Below, one piece after another: positions 48,871 through 58,425 of a DNA stretch of 64,000 bases (position 1 is the stretch's first letter; every line of letters starts with the position of its first letter). Source of the DNA: Phytopseudomonas seleniipraecipitans (GTDB taxonomy: Bacteria; Pseudomonadota; Gammaproteobacteria; Pseudomonadales; Pseudomonadaceae); the NCBI RefSeq assembly GCF_900102335.1, contig NZ_FNBM01000007.1, forward strand, positions 62,001-126,000, in the 5' to 3' direction. The notes under the pieces were generated by a model that ran no database searches, was not told the DNA's origin, and saw only the letters and a program-made list of their open reading frames with translations. Made by a program: the position numbers and the translations under genes.

Positions 48871-51471
48871 TCAAGCCACTGCACCTGCGAGGAAATCCTT
48901 GGCGAAGCGCTGCAGCACGCCACCGGCCTCATAGATCGACACTTCCTCGGCGGTGTCCAGCCGGCAGGTCATCGGCACATCGAGACGTTCGCCATTTTGC
49001 CGCGTGATCACCAGCGTCAACTGCGCACCTGGCGTGCGCTCACCGAGCACGTCATAGGTTTCGCTGCCGTCGATGCCCAGGGTCAGGCGCGTGGTGCCCG
49101 GCTTGAACTCCAGCGGCAGCACGCCCATGCCAATCAGGTTGGTGCGGTGAATACGCTCGAAACCTTCGGCGGCGATGGCCTCGACCCCCGCCAGACGCAC
49201 GCCCTTGGCGGCCCAGTCGCGGGACGAGCCCTGGCCGTAATCGGCGCCAGCGATGATGATCAGCGGCTGCTTGCGCTGCATGTAGGCTTCGATGGCTTCC
49301 CACATCCGCAATACTTGGCCTTCCGGTTCCAGGCGGGTCAGCGAGCCCTTCTTTACCTGGCCGTCGACCACCGCCATTTCGTTGACCAACTGCGGGTTGG
49401 CAAAGGTGGCGCGCTGGGCCGTGAGGTGGTCGCCGCGGTGGGTGGCGTAGGAATTGAAATCCTCCTCAGGCAGGCCCATCTTCGTCAGGTACTCGCCTGC
49501 CGCGCTGTTCGCGAGGATGGCGTTGGAAGGCGACAGGTGATCGGTGGTGATGTTGTCCGGCAGCACCGCCAGCGGGCGCATGCCGGTGAGCGTGCGCACC
49601 CCGGCCAGCGCACCCTCCCCCTCTTCATCCCAATATGGCGGACGGCGAATGTAAGTGCTCATTGGCCGCCAGTCGTACAGCGGGCTGATGCGCTCGCCGT
49701 TGTCCGGCTGTATGGCGAACATCGGGATGTAAACCTGGTGGAACTGCTCCGGTTTGACGCTGGCGGCCACCACGGCGTCGATGTCCTCATCGGCCGGCCA
49801 GATGTCCTTGAGGCGAATCTCGCGGCCATCGACCACGCCCAGCACATCCTTCTCGATATCGAAGCGAATGGTACCGGCAATCGCATAGGCGATCACCAAA
49901 GGCGGCGAAGCCAGGAACGCCTGCTTGGCGTACGGATGGATGCGCCCGTCGAAGTTGCGGTTACCGGACAGCACCGCGGTGGCGTACAGATCGCGGTCGA
50001 CGATTTCCTGCTGGATCGCTGGGTCCAGCGCACCACTCATGCCGTTGCAAGTGGTACAGGCAAACCCGACGATGCCGAAGCCGAGTTTTTCCAGCTCCGG
50101 CAGCAGGCCGGCCGCCTCGAGGTACAACTGCACCGCCCGCGACCCTGGCGCCAGGGACGACTTGACCCAGGGCTTGCGTATCAGGCCCAGCTCATTGGCT
50201 TTTTTCGCCAGCAGCCCGGCTGCGATCACGTTGCGCGGGTTGCTGGTGTTGGTGCAGCTGGTAATGGCAGCGATGATCACCGCGCCATCGGGCATCTGCC
50301 CGGGCACCTCATCCCACGCACCGGCAACGCCACGCTCGGCAAGCGCCGACGTCGGCAGGCGCTTGTGCGGATTGGACGGGCCGGCCATGTTGCGCACCAC
50401 GCTGGACAGATCGAAGCTCAGCACGCGCTCGTACTCGACGCTGGCCAGATCGCCAGCCCACAGGCCGGTGGCCTTGGCGTAGATTCCCACCAGGCGAACC
50501 TGCTCGTCGTCACGGCCGGTCAGCTTCAGGTACTCGATGGTCTGCCGGTCGATGGCGAACATCGCGGCGGTAGCGCCGAACTCCGGGGTCATGTTGGAAA
50601 TGGTCGCGCGGTCACCCAGGGTCAGCGCCGCCGCGCCTTCGCCGTAGAACTCAAGGTAGGCGCCGACCACCTTGGCCTGACGCAGGTACTCGGTGAGCGC
50701 CAGCACCACATCGGTGGCGGTGATCCCCGGCTGTGGCCGACCGGTCAGCTCAACGCCGATGATATCCGGCAGGCGCATCCACGATGCCCGCCCGAGCATC
50801 ACGCTCTCCGCTTCCAAGCCACCTACACCGATGGCGATCACCCCCAGCGCGTCGACATGCGGCGTGTGGCTGTCGGTACCCACGCAAGTATCGGGAAAGG
50901 CTAACCCGCCCTGTACTTGCACCACCGGCGACATCTTCTCCAGATTGATCTGGTGCATGATGCCGTTGCCCGGCGGGATCACGTCGACGTTCTTGAAGGC
51001 CTTCCTGGTCCACTCGATGAAGTGGAAACGGTCCTCGTTGCGGCGATCCTCGATGGCGCGGTTCTTGGCGAAGGCATCCGGGTCGAAACCGCCGCACTCT
51101 ACGGCCAGAGAGTGGTCGACGATCAACTGGGTCGGCACCACCGGGTTGACCTGAGCAGGATCGCCGCCCTTGTCGGCGATCGCGTCACGCAGCCCGGCCA
51201 GATCCACCAGCGCGGTCTGCCCGAGGATGTCATGGCACACCACACGCGCCGGGTACCAGGGGAAATCCAGGTCGCGGCGGCGCTCGATCAGTTGCTTCAG
51301 CGAGGCAGTAAGCGTGTCGGGATCACAGCGGCGCACCAGGTTTTCCGCCAGCACCCGCGAGGTGTATGGCAGCGTGGCGTAGGCGCCGGGCTGGATGGCA
51401 TCGACCGCCGCGCGGGCATCGAAAAATTCCAGCGTGGTACCTGGTAGAGGCTTGCGGTTGGCACTGTTCAT
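48871..51471 (-). CDS. acnD: Fe/S-dependent 2-methylisocitrate dehydratase AcnD
   Basis: 866-residue aconitase-family enzyme that dehydrates 2-methylcitrate together with PrpF. Fe-S ligand regions are seen in DSHTPHVDALGV (substrate), SCTNTSNPRNV and GFACTTCNGMSG, and C-terminal GADYGQGSSRDWAAKGVRLAGV is the aconitase swivel-domain motif. The start MNSANRKPLPGT at 51471 gives the usual length; the frame continues upstream into prpC in another reading. Fourth gene of prpR-B-C-acnD-prpF. Confidence 0.96.
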   Translation of the reverse strand: MNSANRKPLPGTTLEFFDARAAVDAIQPGAYATLPYTSRVLAENLVRRCDPDTLTASLKQLIERRRDLDFPWYPARVVCHDILGQTALVDLAGLRDAIADKGGDPAQVNPVVPTQLIVDHSLAVECGGFDPDAFAKNRAIEDRRNEDRFHFIEWTRKAFKNVDVIPPGNGIMHQINLEKMSPVVQVQGGLAFPDTCVGTDSHTPHVDALGVIAIGVGGLEAESVMLGRASWMRLPDIIGVELTGRPQPGITATDVVLALTEYLRQAKVVGAYLEFYGEGAAALTLGDRATISNMTPEFGATAAMFAIDRQTIEYLKLTGRDDEQVRLVGIYAKATGLWAGDLASVEYERVLSFDLSSVVRNMAGPSNPHKRLPTSALAERGVAGAWDEVPGQMPDGAVIIAAITSCTNTSNPRNVIAAGLLAKKANELGLIRKPWVKSSLAPGSRAVQLYLEAAGLLPELEKLGFGIVGFACTTCNGMSGALDPAIQQEIVDRDLYATAVLSGNRNFDGRIHPYAKQAFLASPPLVIAYAIAGTIRFDIEKDVLGVVDGREIRLKDIWPADEDIDAVVAASVKPEQFHQVYIPMFAIQPDNGERISPLYDWRPMSTYIRRPPYWDEEGEGALAGVRTLTGMRPLAVLPDNITTDHLSPSNAILANSAAGEYLTKMGLPEEDFNSYATHRGDHLTAQRATFANPQLVNEMAVVDGQVKKGSLTRLEPEGQVLRMWEAIEAYMQRKQPLIIIAGADYGQGSSRDWAAKGVRLAGVEAIAAEGFERIHRTNLIGMGVLPLEFKPGTTRLTLGIDGSETYDVLGERTPGAQLTLVITRQNGERLDVPMTCRLDTAEEVSIYEAGGVLQRFAKDFLAGAVA

Positions 51472-51532
51472 ATCAGGGACTCGGTCACAGTAGTGATTGG
51501 CGGGCCTGTTGCGGCCCGCTCTCTCTATCGGT

Positions 51533-52660
51533 TCAACGCTGCTGCACGGGGACGAAGGCGCGCTGCTCGACCCCCGTGTATTCGGCGCTCGGGCGGATGA
51601 TACGGTTGTTGGCGCGCTGCTCGAACACGTGGGCCGTCCACCCGGACACCCGCGAGCAGACAAAAATCGGCGTGAACAGCGCGGTCGGAATGCCCATGAA
51701 GTGATACGCCGAGGCATGGTAGAAGTCGGCGTTGGGAAACAGTTTCTTCTGCTCCCACATGACCCGGTCGATCGCCTCGGAGACGGAAAACAGCAGCGTG
51801 TCGCCGACTTCATCGGCCAGCGTCTTGCTCCAGCCCTTGATCACCTCGTTGCGGGGATCGGACTCCTTGTAGATCGCATGCCCGAAACCCATGATCTTGT
51901 CCTTGCGCTCGAGCATCGCCAAGGTGCCGGCGGTGGCATCTTCTGCCGAGGTGAAGCGCTGGATCATTTCCATCGCCGCCTCGTTAGCGCCGCCATGCAG
52001 CGGCCCGCGCAGTGAGCCGATGGCCGCTGTGACGCAGGAGAAAATGTCACTGAGCGTCGAGGCGCAGACCCGCGCGGTGAATGTTGAGGCATTGAATTCG
52101 TGCTCGGCATAAAGAATCAGCGACACGTTCATCACTTTTACATGCAGCTCGCTGGGCTTCTTGCCGTGCAACAGCGACAGGAAATGACCGCCGATGGTCG
52201 CCTCGTCGCTGTTGCACTCAATGCGCTGGCCTTGATGGCTGAAGCGGTACCAGTAGGTCATGATCGCCGGAAAGGCGCCTAGCAGCCGGTCGGCCTTGTC
52301 GCGCTGCTGCTCGAAACTGGCCTCGGGCTCGAGGTTGCCCAGCACCGAGGCGCCGGTACGCATCACGTCCATGGGATGGGCATCCTTGGGAATGCGCTCC
52401 AGCACTTCCTTGAGCGCTACCGGCAGATCGCGCATGCCTTGCAGCTTCTGCAGGTAGCTGTCGAGCTGCGCCTGGGTCGGCAGCTCACCATACAACAGCA
52501 GGTAGGCGACCTCCTCGAAGATCGCCCCCGCCGCCAGTTCGCGTACGTCATAGCCACGGTAGGTCAGGCCGGCGCCGGTCTTGCCCACGGTGCACAATTC
52601 GGTCTGCCCGGCCACCTGGCCGCGCAGGCCCGCGCCACTCAACACTTTTGCTTCAGCCAT
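51533..52660 (-). CDS. prpC: 2-methylcitrate synthase
   Basis: 375-residue type I-like citrate synthase family enzyme; condenses propionyl-CoA and oxaloacetate. Catalytic features: YAEHEFNASTF (His), MGFGHAIYKESDPRN (His) and LFPNADFYHASAY (Asp). It is shorter than GltA (422 aa) as PrpC normally is. Sits between prpB and acnD. Confidence 0.96.
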   Translation of the reverse strand: MAEAKVLSGAGLRGQVAGQTELCTVGKTGAGLTYRGYDVRELAAGAIFEEVAYLLLYGELPTQAQLDSYLQKLQGMRDLPVALKEVLERIPKDAHPMDVMRTGASVLGNLEPEASFEQQRDKADRLLGAFPAIMTYWYRFSHQGQRIECNSDEATIGGHFLSLLHGKKPSELHVKVMNVSLILYAEHEFNASTFTARVCASTLSDIFSCVTAAIGSLRGPLHGGANEAAMEMIQRFTSAEDATAGTLAMLERKDKIMGFGHAIYKESDPRNEVIKGWSKTLADEVGDTLLFSVSEAIDRVMWEQKKLFPNADFYHASAYHFMGIPTALFTPIFVCSRVSGWTAHVFEQRANNRIIRPSAEYTGVEQRAFVPVQQR

Positions 52661-52732
52661 TGCTCGCTCCCGTTTTCTTGAAATTGTCGGATGTGCAATT
52701 CGTTCCGTGCCGCCTCATCAGCGGCACGGGTT

Positions 52733-53620
52733 TCAGCTCTTTTTCTGGGCAAACAACGCATCGAGGTGCTGCTCGAAAGCGTGATAGTCGATGCGCTCGT
52801 AAAGCTCCATGCGAGTCTGCATGGTGTCGATGACATTCTGCTGCGTGCCATCACGGCGAATCGCCATGTAGACGTTTTCCGCGGCCTTGTTCATGGCCCG
52901 GAATGCCGAGAGCGGATACAGCACCAACGCGACATCGGCCGAGGCCAGCTCCTCGGTGGTGAACAGCGGCGTAGCGCCGAATTCGGTGATGTTGGCGAGT
53001 ATCGGTGCCCTCACCCGGGCGGCGAAGGTCTTGTACATCTGCAGCTCGGTGATGGCCTCCGGAAAAACCATGTCGGCACCTGCCTCGACACAGGCGGCAG
53101 CGCGATCCAGCGCAGCCTCGAGGCCTTCGACCGCGAGTGCATCGGTGCGCGCCATGATCACGAAGCTGTCGTCAGTGCGCGCGTCCACCGCGGCTTTAAT
53201 GCGGTCGACCATCTCCTGCTGCGAGACGATCTCCTTGTTCGGCCGGTGGCCGCAGCGCTTCGCGCCAACCTGATCCTCGATATGGATGGCGGCGGCGCCG
53301 AACTTGATCATCGACTTGACGGTACGCGCCACGTTGAACGCCGAGCTGCCGAAGCCGGTATCGACATCGACCAGCAGCGGCAGGTCGCAGACATCGGTGA
53401 TGCGGCGTACGTCGGTCAGCACGTCATCCAGCCCGGTGATGCCCAGGTCCGGAATGCCCAGCGAGCCGGCGGCCACGCCCCCGCCCGATAGGTAGATGGC
53501 CTTGAAGCCTGCGCGCTTGGCGAGCAGCGCGTGATTGGCATTGATGGCGCCGACGACTTGCAACGGCTGCTCGGCGGCGACCGCATCGCGAAAGCGCTGG
53601 CCTGGCGTGGTCTGACTCAT
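52733..53620 (-). CDS. prpB: methylisocitrate lyase
   Basis: 295-residue isocitrate-lyase superfamily enzyme; splits 2-methylisocitrate to pyruvate and succinate. The catalytic cysteine is Cys123 in the [10 protein letters not shown] motif; Mg-binding DVDTGFG and HIEDQVGAK are present. The start overlaps the prpR stop by four bases (ATGA), so regulator and enzyme are co-transcribed. Confidence 0.97.
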   Translation of the reverse strand: MSQTTPGQRFRDAVAAEQPLQVVGAINANHALLAKRAGFKAIYLSGGGVAAGSLGIPDLGITGLDDVLTDVRRITDVCDLPLLVDVDTGFGSSAFNVARTVKSMIKFGAAAIHIEDQVGAKRCGHRPNKEIVSQQEMVDRIKAAVDARTDDSFVIMARTDALAVEGLEAALDRAAACVEAGADMVFPEAITELQMYKTFAARVRAPILANITEFGATPLFTTEELASADVALVLYPLSAFRAMNKAAENVYMAIRRDGTQQNVIDTMQTRMELYERIDYHAFEQHLDALFAQKKS

Positions 53621-54339
53621 GACGTGCCTCGGGTCTTGATGGTGGTGGGGTGAGCGCTCTGGTAATAGCGCTCGATATTGCGCTTGGAGGCACCGATGTG
53701 CCGGCGCATCAGTAATTCGGCGAGTTCGCCATCGCGCTCGGCAATGGCGTCGAGAATCCGGTGGTGCTCGGCGAACGCCTGGGGCGGCCGGTTGGGCGTG
53801 GCGGAAAACTGGATGCGGTACATCCGTACCAGCTGATAGAGCTCGCCGCAGAGCATCTTGACCAATGTGCGGTTGCCACTGCCCTGGATGATTCGGTAGT
53901 GAAAGTCGAAATCGCCTTCCTGTTGGTAATAGCCCACACCGGCCTGAAAGGCCTCATCGCGCTCATGGGTGTCGAGCACACGGCGCAGGTCATCGATCTC
54001 CGTCTGGGTCATCCGCTCAGCGGCTAATCGACAGGCCATGCCCTCTAGCGACTCGCGAATTTCGTACAGCTCGATCAGCTCATCACGATCGAGCGAGACC
54101 ACCCGCGCGCCCACATGCGGAATGCGCACCAGCAGACGCTGACCTTCCAAGCGATGGATCGCTTCGCGTAGCGGACCGCGGCTGATGCCATAGGTGCGCG
54201 CCAGCTCGGGCTCGGAAATCTTGCTGCCCGGGGCAATCTCGCCTTTGACAATAGCAGCCTGGATACGACGAAACACATGCTCGGCGCGCGTGCCCGCATC
54301 CTCTACGGCGTCTATTGTCGGGGTGCTGCTCGCTTGCAT
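53617..54339 (-). CDS. prpR: GntR-family (FCD) regulator of the propionate operon
   Basis: 240 residues: winged helix-turn-helix at about residues 20-80 ([20 protein letters not shown]) and an FCD ligand domain with Asp/His metal ligands ([41 protein letters not shown]). First gene of prpR-prpB-prpC-acnD-prpF, probably an autorepressor relieved by methylcitrate; this differs from the sigma-54 PrpR of enterobacteria. The ATG directly abuts an operator-like TGTCGACAATA and has no clear Shine-Dalgarno sequence. Confidence 0.93.
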   Translation of the reverse strand: MQASSTPTIDAVEDAGTRAEHVFRRIQAAIVKGEIAPGSKISEPELARTYGISRGPLREAIHRLEGQRLLVRIPHVGARVVSLDRDELIELYEIRESLEGMACRLAAERMTQTEIDDLRRVLDTHERDEAFQAGVGYYQQEGDFDFHYRIIQGSGNRTLVKMLCGELYQLVRMYRIQFSATPNRPPQAFAEHHRILDAIAERDGELAELLMRRHIGASKRNIERYYQSAHPTTIKTRGTS

Positions 54340-54349
54340 ATTGTCGACA
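54339..54349. promoter_or_regulatory. prp operator, proximal site
   Basis: TATTGTCGACA contains the perfect palindrome TGTCGACA (54342-54349) and touches the prpR start codon. FCD-type GntR proteins bind palindromes of this size. A half-site TATTGTCG also occurs inside prpR at 54313-54320. Confidence 0.65.
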
Positions 54350-54414
54350 CTTAGCCAGAAAAACTTGCAACAACCCTAGCCAATCAGGCCGAATTACTCA
54401 ATAAAAACCAACAC

Positions 54415-54425
54415 TGTCGACAATA
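54415..54425. promoter_or_regulatory. prp operator, distal site
   Basis: TGTCGACAATA is the exact reverse complement of the proximal site. The two palindrome centres are 73 bases apart, close to seven helical turns, so two repressor dimers would face the same side and could loop the DNA across the prpR promoter. Confidence 0.65.
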
Positions 54426-54630
54426 AATCTTAATGAATTGGCAACTCGCCCTTTCAAAGCAGATGGACAAAGACCTATAAGCGTCTGTCACCACAGAAAA
54501 ACCCCATGATAGAATGCGCGCCATTCAACGCCTGGAAGGGGTGTCCCGGGGCGCCTGCTAGACTCCACGCCAGCGAACCACGGCCCCGGCCAGATTCGCG
54601 TTACCGATCGCGATCCACCCGACAGGTTTT

Positions 54631-55161
54631 ATGAGACTCAAATCCCTCCCCCTGCTTTGCTGCCTTCTTATCGTGCCCGGCCTCGCTGCTGCGGCCGACA
54701 AGACCATTTATGGCCTGAATGAGTACGTCAGCCTCGACATCGACGTTGAAGTGGCCGCCAAACTCGACACCGGTGCCCAGACCGCATCGCTCAGCGCTCG
54801 CGATATCGAGCGGTTCAAGCGTGACGGCGAGCGCTGGGTGCGCTTTTACCTGGCGATCGACGATGCTCATGCCCATCCGATCGAGCGGCCACTGGCGCGT
54901 ATCAGCAAGATCAAGCGGCGTGCCGGTGACGTGGATTCCGATGACGAGAAGAGCTATACGGCACGTCCAGTGATCGAGCTGGACGTGTGCATGGGCGGCG
55001 CCAGGCGCCAGATCGAGGTGAACCTCACTGACCGCAGCGCCTTCCAGTATCCGCTGTTGATCGGCTCTGATGCGCTCAAGCGCTTCGATGCCCTGGTCGA
55101 CCCCAGTTTGAAATACGCAGCGGGGAAACCTGCCTGTGCCACCGCAAAATCCGGCGAGTAA
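54631..55161 (+). CDS. secreted retropepsin-like aspartyl protease (putative ATP-dependent zinc protease family)
   Basis: 176 residues with a signal peptide (MRLKSLPLLCCLLIVPGLAAA). The retropepsin-type motif AAKLDTGAQTASLSA (Asp about residue 46) is the aspartyl-protease signature, and YPLLIGSDALKRFD resembles the second conserved element of this family. Annotated homologues are called ATP-dependent zinc protease (RimB-like), but no metal or nucleotide motif is visible. First of three genes with an inactive transglutaminase/membrane protein and a RimK-like ligase; predicted to act in the periplasm. Confidence 0.87.
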   Translation: MRLKSLPLLCCLLIVPGLAAAADKTIYGLNEYVSLDIDVEVAAKLDTGAQTASLSARDIERFKRDGERWVRFYLAIDDAHAHPIERPLARISKIKRRAGDVDSDDEKSYTARPVIELDVCMGGARRQIEVNLTDRSAFQYPLLIGSDALKRFDALVDPSLKYAAGKPACATAKSGE

Positions 55162-55165
55162 TCCC

Positions 55166-56692
55166 ATGCGCTCTCTCACCCTGCACCTGAAAGTCCTCAT
55201 CACCATCCTGGTGAGCCTGGGGATCGCGATTACGGCCTATCAGATATTCGTGCTCGGCATCCCGGTCAGCAGCGACGAAACCGACGACCTGTGGAATATC
55301 GACACCCGCGTAGAGTTTCAGGCCAATGGTCGCGATCCGATCAAGCTGCAGATGTTCGTGCCGCCGTTGAATCAGGATTACGTCAGCCTCAACGAGAGCT
55401 TCATCTCCAACAACTACGGCGTGAGCGTCAATCGTGCTGACAGCAACCGCAAGGTGACGTGGTCAGCGCGCCGCGCCAGCGGCAAGCAGACCCTCTACTA
55501 TCGCCTGGTGCTGACCAAGCGCTACAGCGGCGAGCAGGCCAAGGCCAAGGGCCCGATCTTCCGTGACAGCATTCCAGTCGAAGGCCCCGAGAAGATCGCC
55601 GCCGAAGCGCTGCTGGCGCCGATTCGCCAGCACTCGGCCGACGTCGAGACGTTCATCAGCGAGACCATCAAACGCGTCAACAACACCAATGATGACAACG
55701 CCAAGCTGCTACTGGGCGGTGACGCTTCGACCACCAAGAAGGCCCAAGCGGTCGAGTTGCTGCTGTCCATCGCCCACGTGCCGATGGAGCGCGTACACAC
55801 CATTCGCCTGGCCGCCGACATCCAGCAGAGCCCGGAACTGTGGCTGCGCAGCTTCAACGGCGACCGCTGGCTGTACTTCAACCCGGAAACCGGCGAGCAG
55901 GGCCTGCCGCAGGATCGCCTGGTCTGGTGGACCGGTGACGAACCGCTGATTACCCTCGATGGTGGCCGCCAGGCGACTACCACCTTCACCCTCAACAACA
56001 GCGAGATGAACGCCATTCGCCTCGCTCAGTTGACCGACGAAAACACCGACGCCGACTTCCTGGAATACTCGCTGTACGGCCTGCCGCTGCAGACCCAGCA
56101 GACCTTCATGATCATGGTCATGATCCCGATCGGCGTGCTGGTCATCCTGATCCTGCGTAACCTTGGCGGCCTGCAGACCCTGGGTACCTTCACCCCAGTG
56201 CTGATCGCCCTGGCCTTCCGCGAGACGCAACTGGGTTTCGGTATATTCCTGTTCACGGTGATCACTGCGCTCGGCCTGTCGCTGCGTTCCTACCTTGAAC
56301 ACCTGAAACTGCAGATGCTGCCGCGCCTATCCGTGGTGCTGACCTTCGTGGTCGTGCTGATCGCCACCATCAGCCTGTTCAGCCACAAGCTAGGCCTGGA
56401 ACGCGGCCTGTCCGTCGCGCTGTTCCCGATGGTGATTCTGACCATGACCATTGAGCGCCTGTCGATCACCTGGGAAGAGCGCGGCGGCAGCCATGCCTTC
56501 AAGGTCGCCATTGGCACACTGATCGCCGCGACCTTGGCGCACCTGCTGATGAGCGTGCCGGAACTGGTCTACTTCGTATTCACCTTCCCGGCGATTCTGT
56601 TGATCCTGGTGGGCTTCATGCTGGCGATGGGTCGCTATCGCGGCTACCGCCTGACCGAGCTGTTCCGCTTCAAAGCCTTTTTGAAGGATTAA
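55166..56692 (+). CDS. inactive transglutaminase fused to a multi-helix membrane domain
   Basis: 508 residues: one N-terminal membrane helix (residues about 7-28), a periplasmic domain to about residue 310 that in homologues has a transglutaminase-like fold without catalytic cysteine, then about seven membrane helices (from MIMVMIPIGVLVILILRNLGG on). No cysteine is present where the catalytic nucleophile is expected. The ATG at 55166 follows the protease stop by four bases; a GTG start 30 bases upstream would overlap it. It probably couples the periplasmic protease to the cytoplasmic ligase. Confidence 0.88.
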   Translation: MRSLTLHLKVLITILVSLGIAITAYQIFVLGIPVSSDETDDLWNIDTRVEFQANGRDPIKLQMFVPPLNQDYVSLNESFISNNYGVSVNRADSNRKVTWSARRASGKQTLYYRLVLTKRYSGEQAKAKGPIFRDSIPVEGPEKIAAEALLAPIRQHSADVETFISETIKRVNNTNDDNAKLLLGGDASTTKKAQAVELLLSIAHVPMERVHTIRLAADIQQSPELWLRSFNGDRWLYFNPETGEQGLPQDRLVWWTGDEPLITLDGGRQATTTFTLNNSEMNAIRLAQLTDENTDADFLEYSLYGLPLQTQQTFMIMVMIPIGVLVILILRNLGGLQTLGTFTPVLIALAFRETQLGFGIFLFTVITALGLSLRSYLEHLKLQMLPRLSVVLTFVVVLIATISLFSHKLGLERGLSVALFPMVILTMTIERLSITWEERGGSHAFKVAIGTLIAATLAHLLMSVPELVYFVFTFPAILLILVGFMLAMGRYRGYRLTELFRFKAFLKD

Positions 56693-56695
56693 GCC

Positions 56696-57682
56696 ATGTT
56701 CGGTCTGATCAAGACGTGGAAAGCTCTCGAAGCCAAAGGCATCATGGGTATCAACCGACGCAACGCGGACTATGTGCTGAAGTACAACAAACGGCACCTG
56801 TACCCGATTGTCGACGACAAGATCATCACCAAAGAGCGGGCTATCGAAGCCGGCATCAACGTGCCGGAAATGTACGGGGTGATTTCTACCGAAAAGGAAA
56901 TTGATAACCTCAAGACGATCATCGGCGAGCGCAGCGATTTCGTCGTCAAGCCAGCGCAGGGCGCGGGTGGCGATGGCATCCTGGTGATCGCCGACCGCTT
57001 CGAGGATCGCTTCAAGACGGTATCGGGCAAGATCGTCAGCTACGATGAAATCGAGCAACAGATCTCCAGCATTCTCTCCGGCCTCTACTCGCTAGGCGGT
57101 CACCGGGATCGCGCCTTGATCGAATACCGGGTCACTCCCGACAGCATCTTCAAGAGCATCAGCTATGAAGGCGTGCCCGACATTCGCATCATCGTACTGA
57201 TGGGTTACCCGGTCATGGCCATGCTGCGCCTGCCGACCCGCCAGTCGGGTGGCAAGGCCAACCTGCACCAGGGCGCTATCGGTGTGGGCGTGGACCTGGC
57301 TACCGGCATCACCCTGCGTGGCACCTGGCTGAACAACAAGATCAGCAAACACCCGGACACCACCAACGCAGTGGATGGCGTGCAACTGCCGAACTGGGAC
57401 GGCTTCATGAAGCTCGCCGCCGGCTGCTACGAGCTGTGTGGCCTGGGCTACATCGGCGTGGACATGGTGCTGGACCAGGACAAGGGCCCGTTGATTCTCG
57501 AACTCAACGCCCGCCCCGGCCTGAACATTCAGATCGCCAACGACTGCGGCCTCACCCACCGTGCCCATGCGGTGGAAGCGCGCCTGGAAGAGCTGGCTGC
57601 CAAAGGCATTCAGGAAAACGCTGAAGAGCGCATGCGCTTCTCACAAGAGCTGTTCGGCCACATCCCAGCCGTCGAGATCTGA
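56696..57682 (+). CDS. RimK-like ATP-grasp amidoligase (alpha-L-glutamate ligase-like)
   Basis: 328-residue ATP-grasp enzyme. Nucleotide-binding FVVKPAQGAGGDGILVI (residues about 81-97) and Mg-binding LILELNARPGLNIQIANDCG (about 263-282) are intact, so it should be active. It belongs to the ATP-grasp branch related to RimK, which adds glutamate to proteins or small molecules. Cytoplasmic; three bases after the membrane-protein stop. The acceptor is unknown. Confidence 0.88.
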   Translation: MFGLIKTWKALEAKGIMGINRRNADYVLKYNKRHLYPIVDDKIITKERAIEAGINVPEMYGVISTEKEIDNLKTIIGERSDFVVKPAQGAGGDGILVIADRFEDRFKTVSGKIVSYDEIEQQISSILSGLYSLGGHRDRALIEYRVTPDSIFKSISYEGVPDIRIIVLMGYPVMAMLRLPTRQSGGKANLHQGAIGVGVDLATGITLRGTWLNNKISKHPDTTNAVDGVQLPNWDGFMKLAAGCYELCGLGYIGVDMVLDQDKGPLILELNARPGLNIQIANDCGLTHRAHAVEARLEELAAKGIQENAEERMRFSQELFGHIPAVEI

Positions 57683-57791
57683 GCCCTGTTCTGCTGCCGA
57701 CGGCGTTCGGCAGCAGCCCGCACTGCTGCCGCTAGCGCCTCCCAAGATTTGCTACCATCGCCTCTCACATCCACATGCTCTGGAGCCCGCA

Positions 57792-58412
57792 ATGGATCTC
57801 GACCTGGACAGACTCAACGCCGAATTCGCCAACCAGCCGGAAAAGCTGATCGAGTGGGCTATCGGCCTGGGCAAACCAGCGATCTGCACGACCAACTTCC
57901 GCCCCTTCGAGGCGGTCATCCTGCACATGGTCAGCCAGGCCAAGGCAGATATTCCGATCGTGTGGATGGACAGCGGTTACAACACTGAGGCCACCTACCA
58001 ATTTGCCGATGAAGTGACCCGTCAGCTTGGCCTGAACCTGATTACCTATCTGCCCAAGCGCAGCCGGGCACACCGCGAAGCCATCGACGGAGCAACCCCG
58101 GCACTGGACGATCCGCGTCATGCCGCCTTCACCGAAGAGGTCAAGCTGGAGCCCTTCGCGCGCGCCCTGCGCGAAACCGCTCCCAGCGTCTGGTTCACCG
58201 CGCTGCGCGCCACCGACACTGCCGTGCGTGCGCAGATGCAGCCAGTGAGCATCAACCCGGACGGTCTCATCAAAGTCGCTCCGCTGCTGCACTGGTCATC
58301 CAAGGATCTGTATCAGTACCTCACTACCCATGGCCTGCCGAACAACTTCGACTACTTCGACCCCACCAAGGGCGAGGACAATCGCGAGTGCGGCCTGCAC
58401 CTGAGCCACTGA
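57792..58412 (+). CDS. CysH-like PAPS/APS reductase-family protein, short form
   Basis: 206 residues, shorter than typical CysH (about 240-270). It keeps the adenine-nucleotide alpha-hydrolase fold (IPIVWMDSGYNTEATYQFADE) and the C-terminal ECGLH motif holding the catalytic cysteine of thioredoxin-dependent PAPS reductases. It lacks the CC...CxxC iron-sulfur cysteines of APS reductases, and the substrate-binding GLRREQS-type loop is replaced by ALRATDTAVR. GGAG lies 8 bases before the ATG. Next to cysB, so sulfur metabolism is likely, but the genuine sulfate-reduction enzyme may be encoded elsewhere. Confidence 0.82.
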   Translation: MDLDLDRLNAEFANQPEKLIEWAIGLGKPAICTTNFRPFEAVILHMVSQAKADIPIVWMDSGYNTEATYQFADEVTRQLGLNLITYLPKRSRAHREAIDGATPALDDPRHAAFTEEVKLEPFARALRETAPSVWFTALRATDTAVRAQMQPVSINPDGLIKVAPLLHWSSKDLYQYLTTHGLPNNFDYFDPTKGEDNRECGLHLSH

Positions 58413-58425
58413 GCCTGGCAGAAAC

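Noticed and set aside
48856..50904. Plus-strand 682-codon frame opposite acnD
   Set aside because: Antisense to acnD; the protein is His/Gln/Arg-rich and lacks domains.
51472..51813. N-terminal extension of acnD by 114 codons
   Set aside because: The extra residues are Ser/Arg/Pro-rich shadow of prpC in another frame; the start at 51471 gives the normal AcnD N-terminus.
57561..57791. Upstream extension of the CysH-like gene into the ATP-grasp ligase
   Set aside because: The in-frame extension overlaps the ligase coding sequence, lacks conservation, and a Shine-Dalgarno sequence supports the ATG at 57792.
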